Shown here piece after piece: positions 49,009-60,941 of a stretch of DNA of 64,000 nt; the first letter of the stretch is position 1; every line of letters starts with the position of its first letter. A program made the translations under genes and the position numbers. Origin of the DNA: Centroberyx gerrardi. Its lineage: Eukaryota > Chordata > Actinopteri > Beryciformes > Berycidae. The notes beneath the pieces are model-generated. The model was given only the letters and a program-made list of their open reading frames with translations. It did not search any database and was not told the DNA's origin. The stretch spans positions 5,710,001-5,774,000 of the forward strand of contig NC_136001.1 in assembly GCF_048128805.1 (NCBI RefSeq), in the 5' to 3' direction.

Positions 49009-49903
49009 GTAAGCTTGCATTGGAAACACAGCATCAGTGGTTATTTTCTTCTTTGACATTTCCAGAATCTATTGACGGTCTACTACATATTGGTGAATTA
49101 AGGTTGTATGTTACAGTGAAATAAATATCTGGTTCCCTCTGGCAAATGTATCTTTCGACTTCAGTGGGGAAATTAGTCAGAGAAAAAGTGTGCACTATAT
49201 CTACAGTAACTTAGGGAAAAGTGCTGCAAGGGCGACAGTTTTGGGCTTGTTTGTTGGACATTTAAGGAATTCTCGCTCCAGACAGACATTACACATTGTA
49301 CCTGCAAAATTAGACTTATCTGCTGTGGGAGGGAAAGCTCATTGAGATGCATTCTGGGAATTTGGTGTGAGTAATGCAAGATAGAGCAAGGATGAAGAAA
49401 TCTGCAAAGATAAAATTCTCCCAGTATTGTAAGAGACTTGTAAGAAAATGGCACATGTATAGTTTATGTCTTTGCCACTATTTGTAGTTTATAGCAGTTA
49501 CTGAAATCTTGTGTGCCAGTTATGCTGACATGGCCATTTTTTAGAATGAAATCCTTATGGTAACTGATATAATTTAGGTAATGTGAATCAGAAAAACAAA
49601 GCTCTGAAGATCAAAATCTTCACCTCATTTTCAAAGAAGCAATGAACACTGCAATTTTTTTTGTGCAAATTTTTGTATATTTCATATAGTTTAAGTTGAT
49701 AGTGCTTTATATTACACTTTGAGCAAGGTTATGCCTGAGAATAATTTTAATAAATGTATTATTCATATAGTCCGGATCTATGCATTGGACTAGAATATTG
49801 GGGCATATTCCATTGAATTAAACATTCAATTTTTTTTACTTGTTGACAAATCAGATTTTTCTTTCTGTGTCTAAGAAAGTGAAGAAAGAGCTCTGAAATC
49901 GAG

Positions 49904-52888
49904 ATGACCAAGCTCACTATTCTAGCAGGTAAATTCTCATCAACTTGCCATGTTGCCTCAATAGAATAATAAATAAATTAAGGTATACCAATTTCTGTTA
50001 CCATATCCAAGATTTATAGCTATTGATCTCTGATGTTTCTCTCTCTTTCTCCTTAGGCTTGTGCCTGGCGATGTGCCAGCTGGGTAAGTTAAACTTTAGT
50101 AATACCTACAGTAGGCTACAGTATTTGCAGAGGCAAGATGACATCATCTACACAGTATTACTCAGGTGCACACAAGTGCAACTTAAGGTTACCATTTACA
50201 CTTTGACTGAGCTATATGAAAATCTCTCAAAAATACATAGAAATTAGACACACCACTGACCCTAGATCTGTTTACACCCATCTACAGCAACTGCCTCTCA
50301 GATGGTGTGCTACTTCACCAATTGGTCCCAGTACAGACCTGGCCAAGGGAAGTACATGCCCCAAAATGTCGACCCCTTCCTGTGCACCCATCTGATTTAT
50401 GCTTTCTCCATCATCAACAACAAAAACGAGCTGGTTACCTATGAGTGGAATGATGACATCCTCTACAAGTCCTTCAATGGCCTGAAGACTAAGTAAGAAC
50501 TTGAGCATTATTTGCACTTGAAATTTGTGTGAGTGACTAAAACTGCAGTATAAAATTCAAAAGTCTGAATAAATCCTACTAAAATATTCTGGGTTATGCA
50601 AATCATATAATATTGTATTTGCTATTTTAAAGGAACCCTAATCTGAAGACCCTACTGGCTGTTGGTGGATGGAACTTTGGTTCAACCCAGTGAGTATTTT
50701 TCTAAGCTTTGTTCCTATGTGCCGCTTAAGGCACCTGACATGTTGAATGGTGAAGGCCAGATCAGTATGAATGAAAGCTTAATTTGAGGTCAAAGAAGGA
50801 TGGTATGGCATAGATATAGACAAGTAACAGCACAATGAATATGAAAGTCTTCTGCACTCACAGTTTTTTTGATCATTACCTCAGATCCTTACCTTTTCAA
50901 CATATTGTTACCAAATGCCTCTAAAAGCAAGACAAATCTTCTCCCCAGGTTCTCCATTATGGTGTCCAATGCAGCCAACCGTCAGATGTTTATCCAGTCA
51001 TCAATTAAATTCCTGAGGACTCATGGATTTGATGGTCTGGATCTGGACTGGGAGTACCCTGGATCTCGTGGAAGTCCCCCAGAGGACAAGAAGAGGTTCA
51101 CTCTGCTCTGCGAGGTGGGTCCTTGAGTTTTTAGTTCAATGTGCAATAATTATCCAAATTATTCTAATTATCCTTTGAGTGTACTAGAAACTGTCTTATC
51201 AACTGCTGTGTGCATTTACAGGAACTTGTTGCTGCCTATGAAGCTGAGGCTGCAGCCACTGGCAACACCCAGCTCATGCTGACTGCTGCAGTGTCTGCAG
51301 GAAAGGGAACCATTGATGCTGGATATGAAATCGCTGAGATTGCCAAGTGAGTCTTTTGGAATGGTTGACATTTTGAATAAGTCTTGGCTCAGTAGCTAAA
51401 CTTAATACCCATTTCTTATGTGTTTCCAGGTATCTGGACTTCATCAATGTGATGACCTATGACTTCCATGGAACTTGGGAGCGCTTCACCGGACACAACA
51501 GCCCATTGTACCGTGGATCCCAGGACAAGGGTGACCTCATCTACTTTAACACTGTAAGTAAGGCAAACCTTGGGACCCAATGGCATTGTATAGAGTTTCA
51601 AACTGTGATAGATTACATTATTATAGCATGAATGACACAAGAACGAATGAATCAATTCAGGCCTAATATCTGTAACCTCCATTCCTCCATTTCTATCTAA
51701 GGACTATGCCATGAAGTACTGGAGAGACAACGGCACTCCAGTGGAGAAGCTGAGGATGGGTTTTGCTGCTTATGGTCGTACCTTCCGTCTGACATCATCA
51801 GATACTGGTGTTGGAGCCCCAGCTAGCGGTGCTGCATCAGCCGGACCATACACACGTGAAGCTGGCTTCTGGTCCTACTATGAGGTAAAGTATAGATAAT
51901 GAAAAGTATACCTATTGCATACTTCACACAAGCATACTTCAGACAATAACTTTTATTTGGCCTTTCAGATCTGCACCTTCCTGAAGGGCACAACAATTCA
52001 GTGGATTGAAGACCAGAAAGTTCCCTATGCCGCCAAGAACAGTGAGTGGGTAGGATTCGATACCAGGGAGAGCTATGAGATCAAGGTAGGTGGCACAGCA
52101 ACACACCACAAAGGTGTAACACTATTTAATCATTAGATAATTTGCGTTATATGAAATAGGAGAGGGTTGGAGAGGAGATAAGGGTGAAAGATGCCCTGGT
52201 GGCCTTCAACACAATTTAGCCATTCTATCAACCTTGTGCCGTCTCTTGACTAGTTAAGACTTTGATTCCTATTCCCATTCAATCCACAGGTCCAATACAT
52301 GAAGGACAACAAATTTGGTGGTGCCTTTGTGTGGGCCTTGGATCTGGATGACTTTAAAGGAGAGTTCTGTGGACAGGGAAGCCACCCTCTGCTGTCACAT
52401 CTCCGCAAACTCATTGATGTTGGTAGGTCTTGCTTCTTCTCGTGATTGACGACAAGGATTATGAATATTTATTATCATGAACAACATAAAGAACTTGGTA
52501 GGTTTGACTGAACCAGAGGGTTAGGCTTCATTATAGTAACGTATTTCCACATTTTACCTTTTGGTAAACCTTTTTTTCCCCCAACTCCTTCCGTCTCTCA
52601 GACATGCCTCCACTTCCACCTACCACAACCTCCAAACCTGGCGTTACTAGCACTGCACCAGCCACTACCATAACCTCCAAACCTGTCATTACCAGTGCTG
52701 CACCAAGCACTAAGACCACCATCCCCGTCCCAGGGCGTGGCTTCTGCAAGGACAAAGCTGACGGGATGTACCCCCATCCTGACGACAGGAACAGCTTTTA
52801 TGTGTGTGCAGGAGGCAGAACCTTTGTGAGGAAGTGTGGAGTCGGCACTGTCTTTGAGGACAGCTGCAAGTGCTGCGTCTGGCCCTGA
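49904..52888 (+). CDS. chia: Chitinase B: acidic (stomach-type) GH18 chitinase with CBM14
   Basis: It hydrolyses beta-1,4-linked chitin outside the cell. Coding exons: 49904-49928, 50057-50083, 50288-50492, 50633-50689, 50949-51114, 51222-51346, 51430-51553, 51702-51884, 51969-52085, 52290-52422, 52602-52888. They give 482 residues. The signal peptide [20 protein letters not shown] precedes [22 protein letters not shown] is present and the catalytic motif [11 protein letters not shown] is complete, with the Glu at about residue 140. [10 protein letters not shown] and [10 protein letters not shown] complete the cleft. A Thr/Pro/Ser linker (about 40 residues) leads to a six-cysteine CBM14 ([12 protein letters not shown] to CKCCVWP). 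All catalytic residues are present, so it should be active. The symbol is by similarity to the acidic chitinase group; exact orthology within fish chia paralogues is unresolved. AATAAA is at 53073-53078. Confidence 0.95.
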
Positions 52889-53945
52889 GTGTTAACTGGG
52901 CCAACAGTCATTGATTGACATCTAAGTACTGCTTAATGCCTGTGGGAAAAGATCTCTCTTTGTGCTATGTAGACAATAATAAGCTGTAACGTTGTTGTGT
53001 TTTGAGAACAACTTGGTAAAGTGGAAAATGTTGATTTTCAAAATGTGTATATTAATTCCATAAAAGTGCCAAAATAAAACTGTTTTGACAAATCAGTGAG
53101 AGTTTTTATTTGGTTGAAACCATATAGCGAAAGAGAAAAGTGCTGGTTAGAATACCCATCTGTTGCACTCATTTGAATCTTTGTGAAAGCTAGGTTTTGA
53201 TAGCCTGCATCAGCTTTCTGTGCAATGATCTCTCTTTGTCTCCAACCATTGCTTCTTTCTCACTGGCTGTTTACATGCACACAATAAGCTAATAATTTCC
53301 CTTGTTCTGATTATGTTCACATGCGTAGTAGAAGCACCAGTGAAGTGGTAAATTTGTTTGCCGCAAGCAGATTTTTGTTTCCACCTGTGTCCATTCGGTG
53401 ATTTTGCTCGCCATGACATTACTTACACCGAAATGGGCAGAGTGCACAATAGAGGGACTGTCAGACCATACCACACTCCAAAAGCAACTCAAAATATGTA
53501 TGACCAACGCTACAACAATGTTGCCCTTTTAGGTGATGAATCCAACAGTCGGTAAAAGAAACCCCAGACTTCAGGCTCATCAGCTGTGGCCGCGCATCCA
53601 TGTGCTTCACTCTCAGCTTCCTCTCTGATGTCTACTGAAACACCCTGGGTGCATTCCATTTGGCCTAACAGGATTAGATTAAAGTGCAGCAACGACAATT
53701 GGTGTCTGTTAGAAGCTCAGCATTGCTGTGTGCCCCCCTTGACTCTCATCTCTCCAAATTCACTGAGAACTCAATTGTTTTATCTTCTTTGTAAATTTCA
53801 AGCTCACCTCCTCTTCCCCTTATAGTCATATTTGTAATAATCACTTGTTCATACCTTCTTGCTCCCTGGTAGATGAGATCCTTTCTCTTCCTAAATCTAT
53901 CCTTTATAATCTCATACTATTTTCTGAAACTTCTTCTTTTTCTGT
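52889..53945. other. Chitinase B 3' UTR and following spacer
   Basis: The UTR probably ends shortly after AATAAA at 53073-53078. Nothing recognisable occurs between there and the LINE fragment starting near 53950. Confidence 0.5.
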
Positions 53946-53949
53946 GACC

Positions 53950-54515
53950 AGGGGTAACTGGGAGGAGCAGCTTGGATTTGACTTTACAGATGGTGGGAGG
54001 AAGCTCTCGTTAGGGTGAACTGTACTTCTTCATGTGCTTGACTTGAGTAGTGCTTGTGAAAGGTGTTCTTCTCTCACTGATCACACTCAAATGTTTTACT
54101 CCTGCCCAAAATTAACTGGGTTCTGGTCTTATTTTTCCCATGGCGCGACATGCAGCCCGGGGCAGAAAGTGGCAAATTCAGGTCATTCAGTCACTCACTG
54201 ACTCAGGGACAGTTTGCACGGAGCCTGCGCTTCGTCAGATGGCCTCTAGAGGGGGCACCGTGGGTCTGCACAGGATCTGTGCATGTTTTGATACTTTGTC
54301 CAGAGCTCTTAAAATTAAACTTGAACACTGTCCCTTAACTGCTATCTTTGGTGTGCCCAAAGATAAAAGAGAGGGGGATGTTGTGGCCTTTGCCTCACTT
54401 ATAGCCCGCCGGCATGCTTTATGTTCATGTTTTTTATGTTTTTTGTTGGAAATGTCCAACCTCACCTTCTGCATATTCCTGGTTGGAAGATTTGATGTCT
54501 TTTCTTCATTTAGAA
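53950..54515 (+). pseudogene. L1-like LINE ORF2 C-terminal relic
   Basis: Pieces read NWEEQLGFDFTDGG (about 53955) and, after frame changes, LEHCPLTAIFGVPKDKREG and VVAFASLIARRHAL. These correspond to the C-terminal region of L1-clade reverse transcriptases, which typically reads FG...FA..LARR.IL. The 3' end near 54515-54700 is AT-rich. There are multiple frameshifts and the copy is 5' truncated. Confidence 0.65.
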
Positions 54516-54519
54516 AAAA

Positions 54520-55928
54520 TTAAATATATAATATGAGAGGCTCTACTGACAATTTCCACAACAGATGAAACTCAGTGGTTTTCTTAGGTCAAATGACTCG
54601 CCTCCCTAGACTGCGTATGATGTGTGATTAGGTGAGCGTGTGTGGGTTGTCTCCCAGCATTGTTTTTTCCTTTTGGGTTGTATAAAAAAATGAAATAAAA
54701 ATGGATCACGTCATTATATTGACTGCTGTCTTCCAATAAAAAACACACACACAAAAAAGATTAAGGTGCAGTATTCTCATAACCAAGTTAGAGCGAAGAT
54801 TTGTTGTGCAGGTTAAGTTGACTATATACACGTGAAAATACATGAGTACGGACTCCGCACTCTCTGTCACTCGCTTTCTTTCTCTCTATCAAAAAAGAAG
54901 TGTCGGACCGAAAAAATGCAAAACATTTTTCCATACATCTTTCATTCTTATACAGCTCTGCCCTTTTCACATCACATTGAAGGCAACACCACATGTTGGT
55001 TTGCTTGTTTGTTCTGACTATATCACACAATTCTCTCAAGTGCCCCAGCCAGCTCTAAGCTGAACATATGATTTCAAGTCAGTTGGCACCACTTATTATT
55101 ATGGACCAGAAAAACAACTACATGGCTGTGGAGCAACTTAATGATCATGGCCAATGCCCAACAAAGGGGAAAGATAAGTAATCTGAATGCAACTATTGGT
55201 CTAGGAACAAAAACAGTAGAGGCTCAAGTTTAATTACTTTCATAATGCATTTTGTAGCATGACTGTCACAAATGTACAGGAACCTATTTTTGGTCATTAT
55301 ACTGTAATCGGTCAAAACATGCCACCATTATTCACCATAATTCCTCTCTCTTATTCAAATGATAACATCAATTTAATTTGAAATGTTACTATTTTAAATC
55401 AAAATTATAATTGAAGTTACTTATTGCTCTTGTCCTGGGGAAAAAAATGTATGTCCAATGTATGTCAGGTTAATTAATGAATGGCAAGATTAAGATAAAG
55501 ATTAAGATTATCAATGCATGTACATACAGTAAGTAAGTTTCATGACCTAAGAAGGATTAATTCAGGGCAAAATCCCATGTAATGTTTATAATATTTGAGT
55601 ATCAGTGGGAAAATGAGGACTTTAACAACTCCCAAAAAGTTAATGACAACAGTCAAATAAGACAGATTTCCACATTTCCAAACGAATGTAAAATGTCAGT
55701 TCTGTGATCCACTTTATCCTAAGGTTGTTTTGTTCATGTTGATTGATATGCCCAATGACCCAAATTACCAGTCATGCATCGAGTGCATGCTGTGCAAGTG
55801 AATACTACACTGAGTAAATTATTATCTACATATGACTTGGCAGGATCTTATCAAATCAAGTTCTAATAATATTTACCACCCCCCACTCTTTTATCAAGAC
55901 TCCTCCTTTCCCTGTCCTGAATAAACAA
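54520..55928. other. Intergenic region upstream of chitinase C
   Basis: AT-rich sequence with no supported gene. A GATA-type site (TTATCA) at 55891-55896 lies 33 bases before the TATA box of chitinase C. Confidence 0.5.
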
Positions 55929-55987
55929 TATAAAAGTCTAAGCATTGCTGCTGTTGTTTGGGTCTTTCATCTGGTGGAGGTCTCAAG
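55929..55987 (+). promoter_or_regulatory. Chitinase C TATA box and non-coding first exon
   Basis: TATAAAA at 55929-55935 is followed by a probable untranslated exon from about 55960 to the donor TCAAG/GTAAGT at 55987. The next exon (56118-56175) has 33 untranslated bases before the ATG at 56151. Confidence 0.65.
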
Positions 55988-56150
55988 GTAAGTTTACGGG
56001 AATTATTCTTTATTTTAAGTATTATTGCAAGTATTATTCAAAGAAAAAGGAAAGGTGACAATCTCAGGAAGGGGGCCTCTTTTTGACCCTGGCTCCATGT
56101 CACTTTTTGTCTTATAGAAACATAGTGAAGCTGTGACCACTGCAATCAAG

Positions 56151-59100
56151 ATGACCAAGCTCACAATCCTTGCAGGTATTTCCAGAATTTATCCTCATCT
56201 GTTACTGTATCTAATTTTTGGATTTTTACATTTAAAGTATCAGCACATTGCTTTTCTTTATGGTAAATAGTTTTTCATTGCAGACAATGCTGTCATCGTG
56301 TAGACAGCTTGTATATTACGGTATAGACTGTGTATTTTATTGAACTGACCCTTTCTCTCCTGCACTCCTTAGGCTTATGCCTGGTGATGTGCCAGCTGGG
56401 TAAGTTGTGATACATTCATATCAACTAACATAATTTGATTTGGGATTTTACTTGTAGAGTTAATAACATCAGTGGCATCAATGCTTTCTTTAAATCTAAG
56501 CACAGTTTATATGTAAAACTAAATGTGTGGATATAATATCATCCACAGTTAATCAGCAGTCAATGTGTCTGACTCTAGATATGATCTCTCCCCAATTCCG
56601 AACACAGCAACTGCCAACCAGATGGTGTGCTACTTCACCAACTGGTCCCAGTACAGACCTGACCAAGGGAAGTACATGCCACAAGACGTGGACCCCTTCC
56701 TGTGCACCACCCTGATCTACGCCTTCGCCATGATCAACCATGCCAACGAGCTGGTTACCTATGAATGGAACGATGAGGTTCTCTACAAATCCTTCAATGG
56801 ACTGAAGAGCAAGTAAGTGGCCAGTGTCATGGTACAAAGAGTGGCTTTTGCAATTTCCCCAATAAATGTAATAAGATGATACGTTATTGATCCCCATAGG
56901 GAAATTCTTTTTTCTAATTGTCACCAATTTTACACCCCTATTCATTTTCATTAGAATGTGAATGGAATATTGCTATAGCCTAAATTATAAATTTGTCTAG
57001 CAAAGTCTAGGAATTACAAACCTGAATAAAATGTCATCATTACCTGTGGAGGTAATGTAATGTAATGTTGACTTACTCAACCCTCTGCTGTATTCAGGAA
57101 TCCTCATCTGAAGACTCTGTTGGCCGTTGGTGGATGGAACTTTGGTTCAAGACAGTGAGTATTCTTTTAAGCCACAAACACTATGCATCACTTGCCTAAA
57201 CGTTCTTATACCCAATGAAATATGTCTCGAAATATGTAACAACCAGGTAAGAAGAGAGTGGTCTGGTTGTAGGTAAATTCAGTAATGTCATAAGTAAATG
57301 TGAATAGTCTTATAAGGTATATTTATTTCCAAACTTAGGCTACTGATACAGTAAACTGTCTTGTCTTTAGCCATAGTCTCTACTCCAGTGTTTGGCTTTG
57401 TTAGCTAGCCAGCAAGCTAATATAGCACAGCAACTGATGTCAATATGTGTCTACTAGCCTATACTTGATATGTTAGCTAGTGTGCAAATCAGACGTGTCT
57501 ACAACAAGACAGTGATAGCTAACCAGATGGTTTGCAAGCTAACAACCTGACATCTAAACACAAAGTTGATCAGTGGCAAAATGATCAGTTCCCAGTCAAA
57601 AACAGCATAGAAATGAACCATGTCTACTCAATTGTGCTGAGACAGCTAAGTTGTACATTTAAAAGCGCAATCAGTTGTTCACAGCAACTGTTTCCCAGGG
57701 GCTAAGGACCTCCAATATGGCTGCCAGAGGGTGTGTTACGTCACCTGAAAGCACTGTTTTTTTAAGAGTTAAGCTTTTTGAATGGAGCCTAAGGTATAAT
57801 GACAAAACCTCAATCTCCTTTCCAGGTTCTCCATCATGGTGTCTAGTGCAGCAAACCGTCAGACATTCATCCAGTCTACTATCAAATTCCTGAGGACTCA
57901 TGGATTTGATGGTCTGGATCTGGACTGGGAGTATCCCGGAGCTCGTGGTAGTCCCCCAGAGGACAAGCAGAGATTCACTCTGCTTTGCAGGGTGGGTAGA
58001 GAACTCTTTTAGTTCAGTTTTCAGCTATGGTTCACAAATATGGCTTCTTTTCCAACTGTGGTTTACAATATATTTTACCTATGCCTTTTTTGTGGTGTGC
58101 ATTTACAGGAACTTGTTGCTGCGTATGCAGCTGAGGCTGCAGCCACTGGCAACACCCAGCTCATGCTGACTGCTGCAGTGTCTGCAGGAAAGGGAACCAT
58201 TGATGCTGGATATGAAATCGCTGAGATTGCCAAGTGAGTCTGCTGACTGGCTTGAAGACTCTTAGATATGTTTTCGTTTTTTGAAATGGTTATTCCTATT
58301 GTTCCATTTTGTGTCTCCAGGGAACTGGACTTCATCAATGTGATGACCTATGACTTCCATGGGACTTGGGAGACATTCACTGGACACAACAGCCCACTGT
58401 ATCGTGGATCCCAGGACAAGGGTGACCTCATCTACTTTAACACTGTAAGGAGACATGAGGGGCTGGGGAAAATTAGCTTGAGAGATGACTCTTACAGTAA
58501 AAGTCTGTCCAACCATGTCAACTCATAATTTGTCTTTATTTTGCTTCTTCCATTCCTTTTTAGGACTTTGCCATGAAGTACTGGAGAGACAACGGCACCC
58601 CAGTGGAGAAGCTGAGGATGGGTTTTGCTGCTTATGGTCGTACCTTCCGTCTGACATCATCAGACACTGGTGTTGGAGCCCCAGCTAGCGGCCCTGCATC
58701 AGCCGGATCATACACACGTGAAGCTGGCTTCTGGTCCTACTATGAGGTAATGTCTAGATAATGACTGGGGTGAAGCAATTAACGACTATCTTACATGTAT
58801 CCACTGCAATGGCATTTATTTTCTAATTAATCTAATCCTCATGATTCTAATGGTCTGGGTAGTGGCTAGAGAGACTGTCCTGAAATTGGAAGGTCAAAGT
58901 TTTGATCCATAAGATGGCCAGAGTCCATCCCTATTGCAAGGTCCTTTAACAATACACTGATACCATATTTGGCACTATGACACTGTGCAACATAAGTATA
59001 TAGTCATGTAAAGTCTGAAAAAACCCTTCCTTTTTGTCTGTGGTCCAGATCTGCGGCTTTGTGAAGGGTACCACCCTGCAGTGGATTGAAGACCAGAAAG

Positions 59101-60733
59101 TTCCCTATGCCACCAAGAACGAGCGAGATCGTTCAATACTGCCGCGAAACGAGCTGCAATGTAATCCGACGGGGCAAATCGCACCGTCAATGTACGTCCA
59201 CTAAAAGTGCTTGTTTTTGCCACTGACAGGCTCAGATTGTTATTATAAGTGTCTGACAACATTATGGAAAGGACCCTACAGAGAAATGAAACGTTTTTCT
59301 TTGCCTTTCCCTTGATCCAGTCTGTGTGTAACCAAGTCTCGCTCAAGTCTCGCAAGAGTTGAGTTGTTGCAGGAAGTTACACACAGACCGGATCAAGCGA
59401 AAGGTAAAGAAAAACGTTTCATTTCTCTGTAGGGTCCTTTCCACGGACGTACATTGACGGTTCACATTTGCCCCATCGGATTACATTGCAGCTCGTTTCA
59501 CGGCTGCCGGCTGACGCGATCTCGCTCAATACTGGACCAATTTCAAAAATTGTTGTCCCCATTAGTTACTTAGACACAAAAAGTTGGGAAAATAGGGTCC
59601 AGGTTGAAAAATACTGAAGTTACCCTTTAACAAAATACTGATTCCATATTTGGCACCATGACACTGTGTAACATAAGCATATAGTCATGTAAAGTCTGAA
59701 AAAACCCTTCCCTTTTGTCTGTGGTCCAGATCTGTGGCTTTATGAAGGGTACCACCCTGCAGTGGATTGAAGACCAGAAAGTTCCCTATGCCACCAAGAA
59801 CAGTGAGTGGGTAGGATTCGATACCAGGGAGAGCTATGAGATCAAGGTAGGTGGCACATCAACACCATATTTTCCACACATCCAGATCATATCCAAGACA
59901 CAGATGTATCATTCTCTATCTGTTTCCATCACATAGGTCCGCTACCTGCAGGAGCAGAAGTTCGGCGGTGCCTTTGTGTGGGCGCTGGATCTGGATGACT
60001 TTGCTGGACGGTTCTGTGGAGAGGGCAGCCACCCTCTGCTCTCACATCTCCGCAAACTTCTTGATATTGGTAAGTGTGAGAAATTTTCCCCCGGCTCTTT
60101 TACTTTACAGTTATCGAACTATAGTCAGCACAGATAAAATAAGGCATTAGTATTAGCAGGGGAGGTCTGGGTCTCCAAACATTTTCTTTGCTGAAGAATA
60201 CCGAGTAGTAACTAATTTAACGGTCGGCCGTGACGTATTACAGAATCTGATGGAAATGATGCACCCACTTAGTAATTTATGGGAGTAATAAACTAATACA
60301 TAATGCTGTCCAGATCATTAAAATCACTGACATGCTATGTGCTAAATTATGTTACCAACGTTGTCCTGCAATGCTAATCCTGTCCAGAATCCCAACAGGG
60401 CTACAGACAGAGATAGTAATAGATGAACAAATATGTTAACAGTTCTTTACCTGCTTCAAACCTATTCATTTCTTCTCCCTCCACCATCTAGAGCTGCCCC
60501 CACTGCCCCCTACCACCACCCCAAAACCCGGCGTTAGCACCCCCACCCCTTCAACCACCACCACCACCCACGCTCCAGGGAGCGGCTTCTGTAACGGCAA
60601 ACTTGACGGCTTGTACGCCAACCCAGACGACAAGACCAGCTTCTACATGTGCGCTGGTGGCATCACCCATGTGAGGCAGTGCGGATCTGGATCCATCTAT
60701 GATGAGGGCTGCAAGTGCTGCGCCTGGCCCTGA
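56151..60733 (+). CDS. chia: Chitinase C: acidic (stomach-type) GH18 chitinase with CBM14, close paralogue of B
   Basis: Coding exons: 56151-56175, 56373-56399, 56608-56812, 57098-57154, 57826-57991, 58109-58233, 58321-58444, 58564-58746, 59730-59846, 59937-60069, 60492-60733. They give 467 residues. The signal peptide is [27 protein letters not shown] and the full catalytic motif [11 protein letters not shown] are present, followed by [10 protein letters not shown] and [11 protein letters not shown] Thr/Pro linker shorter than in B joins a six-cysteine CBM14 ([12 protein letters not shown] to CKCCAWP). Exons 5-8 are nearly identical to those of B, while the last two exons are more diverged and GC-richer. 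One oddity is that exon 5 ends TGCAGG (Cys-Arg) where B has Cys-Glu. The intron before exon 9 holds a truncated copy of exon 9 (59049-59120). The likely polyadenylation signal is ATTAAA at 60936-60941. Confidence 0.95.
57237..57770 (+). repeat. Dispersed repeat family, copy in chitinase C intron
   Basis: It is similar to 1440-2540 and 5931-6680 (ACAACCAGG, CCATAGTCTCTACTCCAG, GCCAGAGGGTG and CACCTGAAAGC landmarks). It ends about 55 bases before exon 5 at 57826. Confidence 0.65.
59049..59120 (+). pseudogene. Truncated duplicate of chitinase C exon 9
   Basis: These 72 bases repeat the first 24 codons of the true exon 9 (59730-59801) with two mismatches, and with an intact acceptor in front. 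The copy stops after Lys-Asn and runs directly into an inverted-repeat element. It lacks the last 45 bases and the donor. Reading on gives an in-frame stop within about 30 codons. Together with 105 upstream bases it matches at a constant offset of 681. Confidence 0.9.
59121..59627. mobile_element. Foldback element fused to the duplicate exon
   Basis: Arms at 59121-59332 and about 59375-59528 are mutually inverted (for example GGAAAGGACCCTACAGAGAA against its complement near 59424-59443). The right terminus runs to ACTTCAG-type sequence and TTACCCTTTAA near 59629. The matching left terminus is missing, so the element is truncated where it joins the exon copy. Confidence 0.75.
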
Positions 60734-60941
60734 GCAATGAGTGGAGAAAATGTGCATATTACAACAGCTAGAAACCATTCGCAAACATCACATAATATTC
60801 TGACGATGCAGAATGATAAGCTCTTATATCTCCTGTGTATATAAGCATTTACCGAAATGAGCCTCTGATTAATGTTGTATAGATACAATTCTTGTGAAAT
60901 AATGTGTGTATATTTTCCAGATTGTAAGCAAAAGAATTAAA

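Noticed and set aside
59049..59120. Counting the upstream exon 9 copy as a functional alternative exon
   Set aside because: It has no donor at the homologous position and reads into a stop; only RNA evidence could rescue it.
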